Of a stretch of DNA of 8,106 nucleotides, positions 1 through 6,195 are shown in pieces. The DNA is taken from contig CALKRO010000131.1 in assembly GCA_937990205.1 (NCBI GenBank), forward strand, positions 1 to 8,106. The letters are read 5' to 3'. Under the pieces are notes generated by a model. The model had not been told where the DNA came from. It did not search any database and was given only the letters and a program-made list of their open reading frames with translations. Each line of letters begins with the position of its first letter. Within the stretch, counting starts at the first letter, position 1. This stretch comes from an uncultured Candidatus Saccharibacteria bacterium. Its GTDB lineage: Bacteria; Patescibacteriota; Saccharimonadia; Saccharimonadales; Saccharimonadaceae. The position numbers and the translations under genes were made by a program.

Positions 1-1470
1 CATCAAAAATGGCAGACCCGTTTCCGTCACATTCTGATTGACGAGTATCAGGATACCAACCATGTGCAATATCGTTTAATTAAATTACTCACTGGTCCTG
101 AACAAAATATTTGTGTAGTCGGCGACGACTGGCAATCAATTTATTCTTGGCGTGGCGCCGATTTTCGTAATATCTTGCACTTTGAGGCTGATTTTCCAGG
201 CGCTAAAGTCATTAAGCTCGAACAAAATTATCGCAGTACCGGTAATATTCTAAGGGCCGGCCAGCAAATCATTGAGCATAATAAAACTAGAAGTTCCAAG
301 GAATTATTTACTGAATCTGGGGATGGGGAAAAGGTGGAGATCCAAGCTCTCAATGACGAATCGGCGGAAGCTAGTTTTGTGGCGCTTAAAATTATTAATC
401 TCTTAGCCAATGCCAAAAATGAGGTAAGTAATTTCTCCGATTTTGCCGTGCTTTATCGCACTAATGCGCAGAGTTTTGCCATGGAAAAAGCCCTGATTTC
501 GCGCGACATTCCCTATAAGATTATTGGCGGCATCCGTTTCTACGACCGTAAGGAAATTAAAGACGTCTTGGCTATTTTGCGCCTCGTCCTTAATCCACGC
601 GACCGTGTTTCCTTCGAGCGGGTGACTAAAAATATCATTTCTGGTATCGGTCCAGCCAGCTTGGAAAAAATCTATCTCGCACTCGGCCTGGATAGTGCAT
701 TAACTGATCTGGCGGCTGATCAAGTTCTCACTGGTAAGGCGAAAAATAGTTTCTTACGCCTACAAAACTTCCTCAAAACTATCGACCGCACTGCCAATCC
801 TTCGGAAATTATCACCGAAGTGATTAATTATTTTGATTTTGCTAACCTCGTCGATGACGGCACGCCGGCCACTACTGAACGCCAAGAAAACCTCGATGCT
901 CTCGTCGGTAATACCAAAGATTTTGATACGCTTGAAGATTTTTTGGCCGATTCCGCTCTGATGTCTTCCTCTGATGAATCGACTCGCGATAATTCGGTTA
1001 CACTCATGACGCTTCACGCCGCCAAGGGACTTGAGTTCCCGGTCGTTTTTATTGTCGGCATGGAAGAAGGTCTTTTCCCAAGTTCTATGAGTTCCGATGA
1101 GGATAGTATTGAAGAGGAGCGTCGTCTGGCTTATGTCGGTGTGACTCGCGCCAAAAAGCGTCTCTTCCTCACTTTTACCGCTGTGAGATTTTTGCATGGT
1201 AAGTCTAATTTTAATACGCCATCGCGCTTCCTGGCTGAGCTCGGCTATCAACCAGAACCTTTCAGTGAATCCGTTGATAATAGTTTTGGTAATGGCTATG
1301 GTAATAACTTTGGTGATAATCGCAGTCGTAAATTCAATAATGATTTTGACGAGTTTTCCGATACATTTAGTAATTCTTCCAGCTACAATCAGTCAAAACC
1401 AAAGTCCAGTAAAAAATTTGACCCTTTCTACGATGATATTTTTTACGAAGATGAGGGATTCGATTTTTAA
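1..1470 (+). CDS. uvrD: UvrD/PcrA-type superfamily 1A DNA helicase, 5'-truncated by the window
   Basis: ATP-dependent 3'-to-5' DNA helicase of the UvrD/Rep/PcrA family, acting in nucleotide excision repair, mismatch repair or fork clearance. The frame is open from base 1, so the start lies upstream; 489 residues are visible. Motifs run in family order: Walker B/motif II DEYQDTN (visible residues 14-20), motif III GDDWQSIYSWRG (about 41-52), motif IV QNYRS (75-79), motif V TLHAAKGLEFPVVF (about 337-350) and motif VI RRLAYVGVTRAKKR (about 374-387) with the arginine finger. The Walker A/Q-motif domain is off the left edge; family members have roughly 200 residues before motif II. After about residue 420 the usual C-terminal Tudor-like domain of PcrA is not evident. 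It is replaced by an Asn/Gly/Phe/Ser-rich tail ending in an acidic aromatic stretch. The family is certain; the choice between uvrD, pcrA and rep is not. The gene converges on rsmA. Confidence 0.95.
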   Translation, partial: HQKWQTRFRHILIDEYQDTNHVQYRLIKLLTGPEQNICVVGDDWQSIYSWRGADFRNILHFEADFPGAKVIKLEQNYRSTGNILRAGQQIIEHNKTRSSKELFTESGDGEKVEIQALNDESAEASFVALKIINLLANAKNEVSNFSDFAVLYRTNAQSFAMEKALISRDIPYKIIGGIRFYDRKEIKDVLAILRLVLNPRDRVSFERVTKNIISGIGPASLEKIYLALGLDSALTDLAADQVLTGKAKNSFLRLQNFLKTIDRTANPSEIITEVINYFDFANLVDDGTPATTERQENLDALVGNTKDFDTLEDFLADSALMSSSDESTRDNSVTLMTLHAAKGLEFPVVFIVGMEEGLFPSSMSSDEDSIEEERRLAYVGVTRAKKRLFLTFTAVRFLHGKSNFNTPSRFLAELGYQPEPFSESVDNSFGNGYGNNFGDNRSRKFNNDFDEFSDTFSNSSSYNQSKPKSSKKFDPFYDDIFYEDEGFDF

Positions 1471-1500
1471 AAATAACCCTACTAGGGGTTATTTTTTCTT
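1469..1500. terminator. Bidirectional rho-independent terminator between uvrD and rsmA
   Basis: The arms AAATAACCC (1471-1479) and GGGTTATTT (1486-1494) pair perfectly, with a T-G wobble and a four-base loop between them, and a T-rich run follows on the plus strand. Read on the minus strand, the same stem is followed by TTTTTAA, so it can end both the helicase transcript and the convergent rsmA transcript, whose stop is 14 bases away. Confidence 0.88.
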
Positions 1501-1507
1501 TCCGAGG

Positions 1508-2272
1508 TTATTTCTCTTTAATCTTATTTAATAATTTTTCGTATTCTAATAAATCTAAATTAGCTGGCCTTGCATCTAAATCAAACCCAAGTTCTTCGAA
1601 GATCTTTATAATTTCTTCACGACTACGTCCGGTAAAATGTGGTAACATCCCTTGAAGCTTTTTACGTGGATTTGCGAAGCACTGCTTCACGAATTTTAAA
1701 ACTTCTTCCGAAACCAAAGCTTTCTCACATGGGTAAAAGATTACTGAGGCCGAGTCTACTTTTGGTGGCGGTGTAAAAAGTTTACGCTCCACGAAAATTC
1801 CCCCTTCGACTTCCGCATAATTTTGCACGAATAAAGTTAGGAACGAGTAGCGACCCTTTTCTTCGAGAATCCGATCGGCCACTTCCTTTTGCATTAAGAG
1901 CACGATTTTCGCAGGCTTCTTTTCTAGTAGTAATAATTTTCGAATAATTGGACTAGTGATGTAGTAAGGAATATTTCCTGCCACCGAAAAATCACCATCA
2001 AGTTGACTAAAATCAAAATCAAGAACATCAGTATTAATTACTTCCAGATTTTTACCAGGAAAGGAATTTGGTAAGTTGTGGGCTAATTTCTCGTCGAATT
2101 CAATCGCTACTACTTTTGGGAATCGCTTCAGTAAAGAACTTGTTAGCGTCCCTAGTCCTGGGCCGATTTCTACACAAAAATCTACTTCACTTCTTGCACT
2201 TTCGGCAATTTCTTCCAAAGTAAAACGATCTTTTAGCCAGTTCTGCCCTAAGGATTTTTTGTTCTGTAACAT
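1508..2272 (-). CDS. rsmA: 16S rRNA (adenine1518-N6/adenine1519-N6)-dimethyltransferase RsmA/KsgA
   Basis: SAM-dependent enzyme that dimethylates two adjacent adenines in the 3'-terminal hairpin of 16S rRNA, a late 30S maturation step; loss in other bacteria gives kasugamycin resistance. The protein has 254 residues, close to the family norm. The N-terminus KKSLGQNWL (5-13) is the family signature (usually QNFL). SAM motif I is EIGPGLGTLT (35-44), an acidic residue at E58 ends the second strand, and the catalytic motif IV is NIPYY (100-104) followed by ITSPII. FTPPPKVDSA (166-175) and the C-terminal RPANLDLLEYEKL also match. The ATG is supported by AGGAG six bases upstream. It is the second gene of a two-gene operon, nine bases after the stop of a cell-wall enzyme gene, and ends at a shared bidirectional terminator. 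Confidence 0.97.
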   Translation of the reverse strand: MLQNKKSLGQNWLKDRFTLEEIAESARSEVDFCVEIGPGLGTLTSSLLKRFPKVVAIEFDEKLAHNLPNSFPGKNLEVINTDVLDFDFSQLDGDFSVAGNIPYYITSPIIRKLLLLEKKPAKIVLLMQKEVADRILEEKGRYSFLTLFVQNYAEVEGGIFVERKLFTPPPKVDSASVIFYPCEKALVSEEVLKFVKQCFANPRKKLQGMLPHFTGRSREEIIKIFEELGFDLDARPANLDLLEYEKLLNKIKEK

Positions 2273-2278
2273 CTTTTT

Positions 2279-2283
2279 CTCCT
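2279..2283 (-). promoter_or_regulatory. Shine-Dalgarno of rsmA overlapping the upstream stop codon
   Basis: Read on the minus strand, TAGGAG contains the TAG stop of the upstream gene and an AGGAG ribosome-binding site six bases before the rsmA ATG. The overlap suggests translational coupling or re-initiation, and shows that the two genes share a transcript. Confidence 0.8.
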
Positions 2284-3328
2284 AGTACCAGTGATGGCTA
2301 CTCCAGAAAGCCCAGGCCTGACTCCAGCCACCGTAGCGTCCGGTCACGTAGCCAATCATCCAACGAATTTGAGTCACTGGGTTGGTCTTCCAATCGCTAC
2401 CAGCGGAAGCCATCTTCGAGCCTGGAAGTGCCTGTGGAATACCATAAGCGCCTGATCCGGCATTTGATGCATCGTAACGACAGCCTGATTCGCGCATAAT
2501 TAAAGTCAAAGCCACGTAAAGGTCATTTTCTGAAACTCCCGCACTTCTGGCGTAGTTTGCGCAAGTTTCCCAATCTGGTGGAATCGATTTTTTACTACCA
2601 ACCTTGGTTACTCTAGCCACTGGTTGCTTAATAATATTAGCCGAGACCAGTTCACGCGAAACCTCTACGTTATTCACCATGTTAATTTTATAGATAGACT
2701 GTTTACGACCCACTTCACCCATAGTCTCAAGTTTCGTTTGACCCGTTGCCATACTTGCGTCGTTTTCAGTTTTTTCTTCATAAGGAATTTCTTCTTCCAC
2801 AGTTACTTCATGACCGCCCTTATGAGTCAGGCGGTATTTTGTCGATAGTCCAGCCTCCAAAATATCATGCCCCGCCACCTTAGTTACCACGTCGCCGTCA
2901 TAGACATTAAAACCAGCTTCCTTAAAAAGGGCTTTTTCATCGGTAGTAGCAGTCATTAAAAATACCGTCTTTTGGCCATCACTCAAGGTGACAGGTTTAG
3001 CACGGTAAATATTGATGCGATAATTATCAGAATTAATCCGTTCCGTACGAGCAGGCTCCACCTTATCATAATTTTCTACGGCAATATTTGAGCGCTTCAA
3101 AGCTTCTTCGACGGTATTCGCATTAGTTTTAATCGTCAAGGTTTTATTGTCGGCAAAAAATGTCACATAATGCATGTCCGAAATTTCTCCAGCATCTGGA
3201 TCTTTAGTCTCGGCAAAAGCCGAACGAACTCTCGAGAATCCAAAGATTAGACCAGATAAAACTAGCAAAAAAGCGCTAAAAAAATATAACGTTCTATAAG
3301 TCTTGGCTATTTTGAAAGCACTACTCAC
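2282..3328 (-). CDS. Secreted DUF348/G5-domain protein with lysozyme-like (transglycosylase) domain, RpfB/YabE type
   Basis: Probable peptidoglycan-cleaving envelope protein of 348 residues. A hydrophobic segment (about 14-31) followed by AFA at 37-39 resembles a signal peptide cleaved before E40, or a membrane anchor. Two DUF348-like repeats follow (about 54-91, containing NTVEEALKRSNI, and about 111-146), then a G5-like domain (about 163-243, with EEEIPYEEK). The C-terminal domain (about 253-348) looks like a lysozyme/SLT fold: IMRESGC (277-283) places the likely catalytic acid at E280, then AYGIPQALPGSKM and a Trp-rich end. C256 and C283 could form a disulfide. The domain order equals actinobacterial RpfB, and YabE in Bacillus has the same N-terminal part. 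Both families lie near ksgA, as here. The GTG start has no Shine-Dalgarno and a -10 box six bases upstream. Hydrolytic activity is inferred from fold and glutamate. Confidence 0.88.
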   Translation of the reverse strand: MSSAFKIAKTYRTLYFFSAFLLVLSGLIFGFSRVRSAFAETKDPDAGEISDMHYVTFFADNKTLTIKTNANTVEEALKRSNIAVENYDKVEPARTERINSDNYRINIYRAKPVTLSDGQKTVFLMTATTDEKALFKEAGFNVYDGDVVTKVAGHDILEAGLSTKYRLTHKGGHEVTVEEEIPYEEKTENDASMATGQTKLETMGEVGRKQSIYKINMVNNVEVSRELVSANIIKQPVARVTKVGSKKSIPPDWETCANYARSAGVSENDLYVALTLIMRESGCRYDASNAGSGAYGIPQALPGSKMASAGSDWKTNPVTQIRWMIGYVTGRYGGWSQAWAFWSSHHWY

Positions 3329-3334
3329 CTAATT

Positions 3335-3343
3335 ATTATAGCA
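3335..3343 (-). promoter_or_regulatory. Extended -10 promoter of the RpfB-like/rsmA operon
   Basis: On the minus strand this reads TGCTATAAT, a perfect -10 hexamer with the TGn extension. A weak -35 (TTTATC, 3358-3363) sits 17 bases upstream. Only six bases (AATTAG) lie between the -10 and the GTG start, so transcription should begin at or within a base of the start codon and give a leaderless message. Confidence 0.75.
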
Positions 3344-3351
3344 TATCGTGA

Positions 3352-3363
3352 TTTATCGATAAA
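3352..3363. repeat. Perfect 12-bp palindrome TTTATCGATAAA in the divergent intergenic region
   Basis: A perfect dyad in the 93-base gap between two divergent genes. It covers the presumed -35 of the minus-strand operon and lies about 19 bases upstream of the plus-strand -10. This is a reasonable operator position, but short AT-rich palindromes also arise by chance. Confidence 0.45.
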
Positions 3364-3378
3364 GTTTACGCTAATTTA

Positions 3379-3387
3379 TGATAAAAT
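3379..3387 (+). promoter_or_regulatory. Probable extended -10 promoter of the anchored-protein gene
   Basis: TGATAAAAT is an extended -10 (TGn plus a hexamer matching TATAAT at five of six positions). No good -35 is seen 16-18 bases upstream. Transcription would start near 3394, leaving a leader of about 28 bases that contains the AAAGGA ribosome-binding site at 3410-3415. Confidence 0.5.
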
Positions 3388-3421
3388 AAACTTAAGAGTT
3401 ATCACATAAAAAGGATGTTTC

Positions 3422-4576
3422 ATGAATCAAGCGGACAACACCGAAGACTTTGCTAATCTAATGGAAGAATTGAATAATTACACTACGGAAAATCATACCG
3501 AAAATACCAATTCTTCGAATCAAGCTTCTGAGGCTTCCTCTGCAATTGATTTAAGTAATTTAGATGCCAGTCCTGCTGATTCTAACCAACCTGTCACTAT
3601 CACCCCCTCTGCTGATTTTGCTTCTTCTATGAATCAAACTGCCACTACTTCGGCTGCCGCAAAAGATTCTGATAATCTTACTACCCCAAGTCATACTCCA
3701 CTTTCACCTCTGATGAATTTGGACGGTACGGAAAATACCGAGGCGGTAAAAGCTGCTGAGTCTGCTAAGGACTCGACTCCTGATGATGTCGATTTTACTA
3801 AAGAAGATCAAGTGGAAGATGCCGAAAAAACTGAACACGAAAAATTCCTTGAAGATCAAGAGAAAAATCCTTTGAAGGCTGCCGAGCCGGTCCCAGGTTC
3901 CATCGGTAGTGCAGTTTCTTACCATGATTACGAAAAAGAGAAAAACGAAGAAGCTACTAAGGCGCAAAATCCTGAGAAGAAGCCGCTTAAGCTCAATCCA
4001 AAAATCATCGCCATTATTGCCATTGCTGGTATTTTTGTAATTTTTGGTGCCATCTTCTTGATTAATGCCTTGAGTAATCAGCCGAAAAAATCTTCTCGCG
4101 CCAACAATCAAAATACCGTTGTTGCTAATGAAAATCAAATTCTCGAATGTGCTACCAAAGTTTCCGAAGAGAATCGTACTAAATATAATGCCGCTTCTGG
4201 TGAAGTCGCAAAGATTTTTACTTACAGTCACGATTCCTTATCCAGTATTGAAATTCGTACAGTCTATGAATTTAGCTCCACTGAGGCTGCTAAAACCGCC
4301 AAGCAAGCCATTGATTCTGAGAATCAACTCACAGAAAATAATGGTCGCACCGAAAAGACCGAAAATCACAAGACTATCACTTCTGGCCTAGATGGCAAAA
4401 TCGTCTCTCTCTCGGTCACCGTAAAATCCGAAGACCTCGAAGCCTATCAAAAGACCGATGACTTTAAAAATCAAAGTTTTGCTACCGCTGACTCTGATGG
4501 CAAACTTGATCTTTCGATCAATAATGTTCTGACCACTCAAAATCTCCAAGGCTTCTCTTGTAGTATTACCGAATAG
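3422..4576 (+). CDS. Single-pass membrane protein with acidic low-complexity N-terminus and extracytoplasmic C-terminal domain, function unknown
   Basis: Not recognised as a named family. Of 384 residues, 1-185 are acidic, Asn/Thr/Ser/Glu-rich and probably disordered. K187-K194 is a basic patch leading into one strong membrane helix (about 194-215, rich in Ile/Ala/Phe), followed by PKKSSR. The C-terminal 165 residues form a folded-looking domain with alternating hydrophobic strands and one cysteine near each end (C243 and C380), which could pair if exported. There is no N-terminal signal, so an N-in/C-out signal-anchor topology is likely. The C-terminal pattern (YEFSSTEAAKTAKQAI, then KIVSLSVTVKSEDL) faintly resembles DUF1307-type extracellular lipoprotein domains; this is only an impression. 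The start is supported by AAAGGA six bases before the ATG. The gene is monocistronic between its own promoter and a strong terminator. Confidence 0.88.
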   Translation: MNQADNTEDFANLMEELNNYTTENHTENTNSSNQASEASSAIDLSNLDASPADSNQPVTITPSADFASSMNQTATTSAAAKDSDNLTTPSHTPLSPLMNLDGTENTEAVKAAESAKDSTPDDVDFTKEDQVEDAEKTEHEKFLEDQEKNPLKAAEPVPGSIGSAVSYHDYEKEKNEEATKAQNPEKKPLKLNPKIIAIIAIAGIFVIFGAIFLINALSNQPKKSSRANNQNTVVANENQILECATKVSEENRTKYNAASGEVAKIFTYSHDSLSSIEIRTVYEFSSTEAAKTAKQAIDSENQLTENNGRTEKTENHKTITSGLDGKIVSLSVTVKSEDLEAYQKTDDFKNQSFATADSDGKLDLSINNVLTTQNLQGFSCSITE

Positions 4577-4583
4577 AAGATTC

Positions 4584-4611
4584 AAAAGAGGCTCCCCGGC
4601 CTCTTTTTTTT
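4584..4611 (+). terminator. Rho-independent terminator after the anchored-protein gene
   Basis: AAAAGAGGC (4584-4592) pairs with GCCTCTTTT (4599-4607) around a TCCCCG apex, and the T-run continues to 4611. It starts eight bases after the TAG stop and separates this gene from the metG promoter. Confidence 0.92.
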
Positions 4612-4614
4612 GAA

Positions 4615-4643
4615 TTGAGGAAATACTTGATTTTTGCTATAAT
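4615..4643 (+). promoter_or_regulatory. metG promoter, -35 TTGAGG and extended -10 TGCTATAAT
   Basis: TTGAGG (4615-4620), a 17-base spacer, then a perfect TATAAT (4638-4643) preceded by TGC. This is the best sigma-70-type promoter in the window. The predicted start of transcription is near 4650, only about six bases before the metG ATG and inside its AGGA motif (4648-4651), so the message would be nearly leaderless. Confidence 0.82.
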
Positions 4644-4655
4644 TATTAGGAAATT

Positions 4656-6071
4656 ATGAAAAATATCTATATTACCACTGCTATACCTTATGTTAACGGC
4701 CTCCCACATATCGGACATGCCGAAGATTATTTACTTGCTGATATTTATAAACGCTATCAGGAGCTTTTGGGTAACTCTGTTCGTTTTCAGGCTGGTACCG
4801 ATGAGCATGGTAATAAAATTGAGAAAAAAGCTAAATCTCTTGGTATCGACACGCAAAAATACGTTGACGATAATGTCAAAAAATTCCAAGAATTTATCGC
4901 TCGTTTCGATGTGCAGTACACAGATTTTATTCGTACTTCTGACCCAGAACATATGAAGCGGGTGCAGGAAATTTGGCGAAAGCTCAAAAGCCATATTTAC
5001 ACTGCAAGTTATGATGGTTGGTATTGTGAGGGCTGTGAAAGTTTCGTCACGGAAAAAGAATATACCGAAAATCAAGGTATTTGTCCAGATCATCAAACTC
5101 CATATATTCGCCTCTCTGAATCAAATTATTACTTCCGTATTAGTGATTTTAAAGATGAAATTCGTGCCAAAATCGAAAGCGGTGAGATGCAGATTTTACC
5201 AGAATTTCGTAAGAATGAAATTTTGAAACTTCTAGCTGATGCGCCAGATGTTTCGATTTCACGTCCAAAATCACATCTTTCTTGGGGTATTCCGGTACCA
5301 GGGGATGAAGAACAGGTGATGTATGTTTGGATGGATGCGCTCACTAATTACATTACCGTTCTCGGTTATCCAGACCAGGATATTTCTGAGTACTGGCCAG
5401 CTACAGTTAGTATTGTCGGTAAGGATATCCTGCGTTTTCATGCTATTTTATGGCCAGCCATTTTACTTGGCCTCGGCCTTCCTCTTCCGAAGACTCTCCT
5501 TTCACATGGTTTTATCTTGGCTGATGGCCAAAAAATGAGTAAGAGTATCGGTAACGTTGTGGATCCGATTGAGGTACTTGATAAGCATGGCGTCGATGCT
5601 TTCCGTTATTTCTTCTCTCGCCATATCGATACCTTCCTGGATTCGGATTTTTCTTGGGAAAAATTTGAAAATGCCTACAATAATGAATTAGCCAACGACT
5701 ATGGTAATCTCGTTCAGCGTCTAGCCACTCTTTGTAAAAAGAATCAGGTCAGCCTCACGGACGCGCCGGTTCTTGAATTCACTCCAGAATATCGTGAATT
5801 GATGGATAATTTTAACTTCTCTGGCGCCATTGATTATGCCTGGAGTCAGGTGCAATTAATTAATAAACATATCGAAGATCAAAAGCCATGGACCGTAGCT
5901 AAGACCGATCCAGAAGCTGCTAAACAAATTTTGGCCAATCTCGTGAATGAACTTCTTATGGTTAATCACTTACTTAAGCCATTCTTGCCAATCACCGCCA
6001 CGATTGAACAAATCTTTACCGCTTCCGAAATCACCCCACCAGCTACGCCCCTCTTTCCAAAGGAGCGCTAA
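4656..6071 (+). CDS. metG: Methionine--tRNA ligase (class Ia, short form)
   Basis: Charges tRNA-Met and initiator tRNA with methionine in the cytoplasm. The class I signatures are HIGH (H18-H21, in PYVNGLPHIGHAEDY) and KMSKS (293-297, in DGQKMSKSIGN). The connective insertion carries a single zinc knuckle, C124-x2-C127 and C143-x2-H146, the CxxC/CxxH arrangement known from Thermus-type MetRS. WGIPVPGD and VMYVWMDALTNY (about 210-232) contribute to the methionine pocket. An anticodon-binding helical bundle occupies roughly 335-450, with the anticodon-facing motif near NDYGNLVQR. At 471 residues it ends right after this bundle and lacks the C-terminal EMAP II/Trbp111-like tRNA-binding domain of longer bacterial forms. 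It has its own promoter and terminator; the ATG follows AGGA by four bases. Confidence 0.97.
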   Translation: MKNIYITTAIPYVNGLPHIGHAEDYLLADIYKRYQELLGNSVRFQAGTDEHGNKIEKKAKSLGIDTQKYVDDNVKKFQEFIARFDVQYTDFIRTSDPEHMKRVQEIWRKLKSHIYTASYDGWYCEGCESFVTEKEYTENQGICPDHQTPYIRLSESNYYFRISDFKDEIRAKIESGEMQILPEFRKNEILKLLADAPDVSISRPKSHLSWGIPVPGDEEQVMYVWMDALTNYITVLGYPDQDISEYWPATVSIVGKDILRFHAILWPAILLGLGLPLPKTLLSHGFILADGQKMSKSIGNVVDPIEVLDKHGVDAFRYFFSRHIDTFLDSDFSWEKFENAYNNELANDYGNLVQRLATLCKKNQVSLTDAPVLEFTPEYRELMDNFNFSGAIDYAWSQVQLINKHIEDQKPWTVAKTDPEAAKQILANLVNELLMVNHLLKPFLPITATIEQIFTASEITPPATPLFPKER

Positions 6072-6072
6072 A

Positions 6073-6099
6073 AAATGGCCCGTTACGGGCTATTTTTTT
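6073..6099. terminator. Rho-independent terminator directly after metG
   Basis: GCCCG (6078-6082) pairs with CGGGC (6086-6090) over a TTA loop. The stem extends outward through wobble and A-T pairs into the flanking A and T runs (T-run 6093-6099). On the minus strand ATTTTTAG follows, so it may also work weakly in reverse. Confidence 0.9.
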
Positions 6100-6142
6100 G
6101 ATATCTAATATAAGACTAAAAAACTATCCGAAAAATATCTAT

Positions 6143-6177
6143 AAAAATAAGACCCCAGCAGGAGTCTTATTTTTTTG
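6143..6177. terminator. Second bidirectional terminator, serving the aquaporin gene
   Basis: AATAAGAC (6146-6153) pairs with GTCTTATT (6164-6171) around a ten-base CCCAGCAGGA loop, with an A-run before and a T-run after. On the minus strand it lies 19 bases past the aquaporin stop and is followed by TATTTTTAT, so it fits as that gene's terminator and as a back-up for metG. Confidence 0.85.
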
Positions 6178-6195
6178 TTTTCTATTCACCAGTGA

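Noticed and set aside
760..1251. Minus-strand open frame of 163 codons inside the helicase gene
   Set aside because: It lies wholly antisense to conserved helicase sequence including motifs V and VI, shows no family signature and has no convincing ribosome-binding site.
1262..1335. Possible tandem repeat in the helicase tail (GGTAATGGCTATGGTAATAACTTTGGTGAT)
   Set aside because: Imperfect reiterations of Gly-Asn/Phe codons, consistent with a low-complexity linker rather than a repeat element.
1196..1531. Plus-strand frame of 111 codons over the helicase tail
   Set aside because: It overlaps the helicase in another frame and runs through the terminator; its repetitive composition comes from the low-complexity tail.
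3704..4231. Minus-strand open frame of 175 codons opposite the anchored-protein gene
   Set aside because: Its Phe/Ile-rich translation mirrors the Lys/Glu codons of the plus-strand gene, which has a ribosome-binding site, promoter and terminator.
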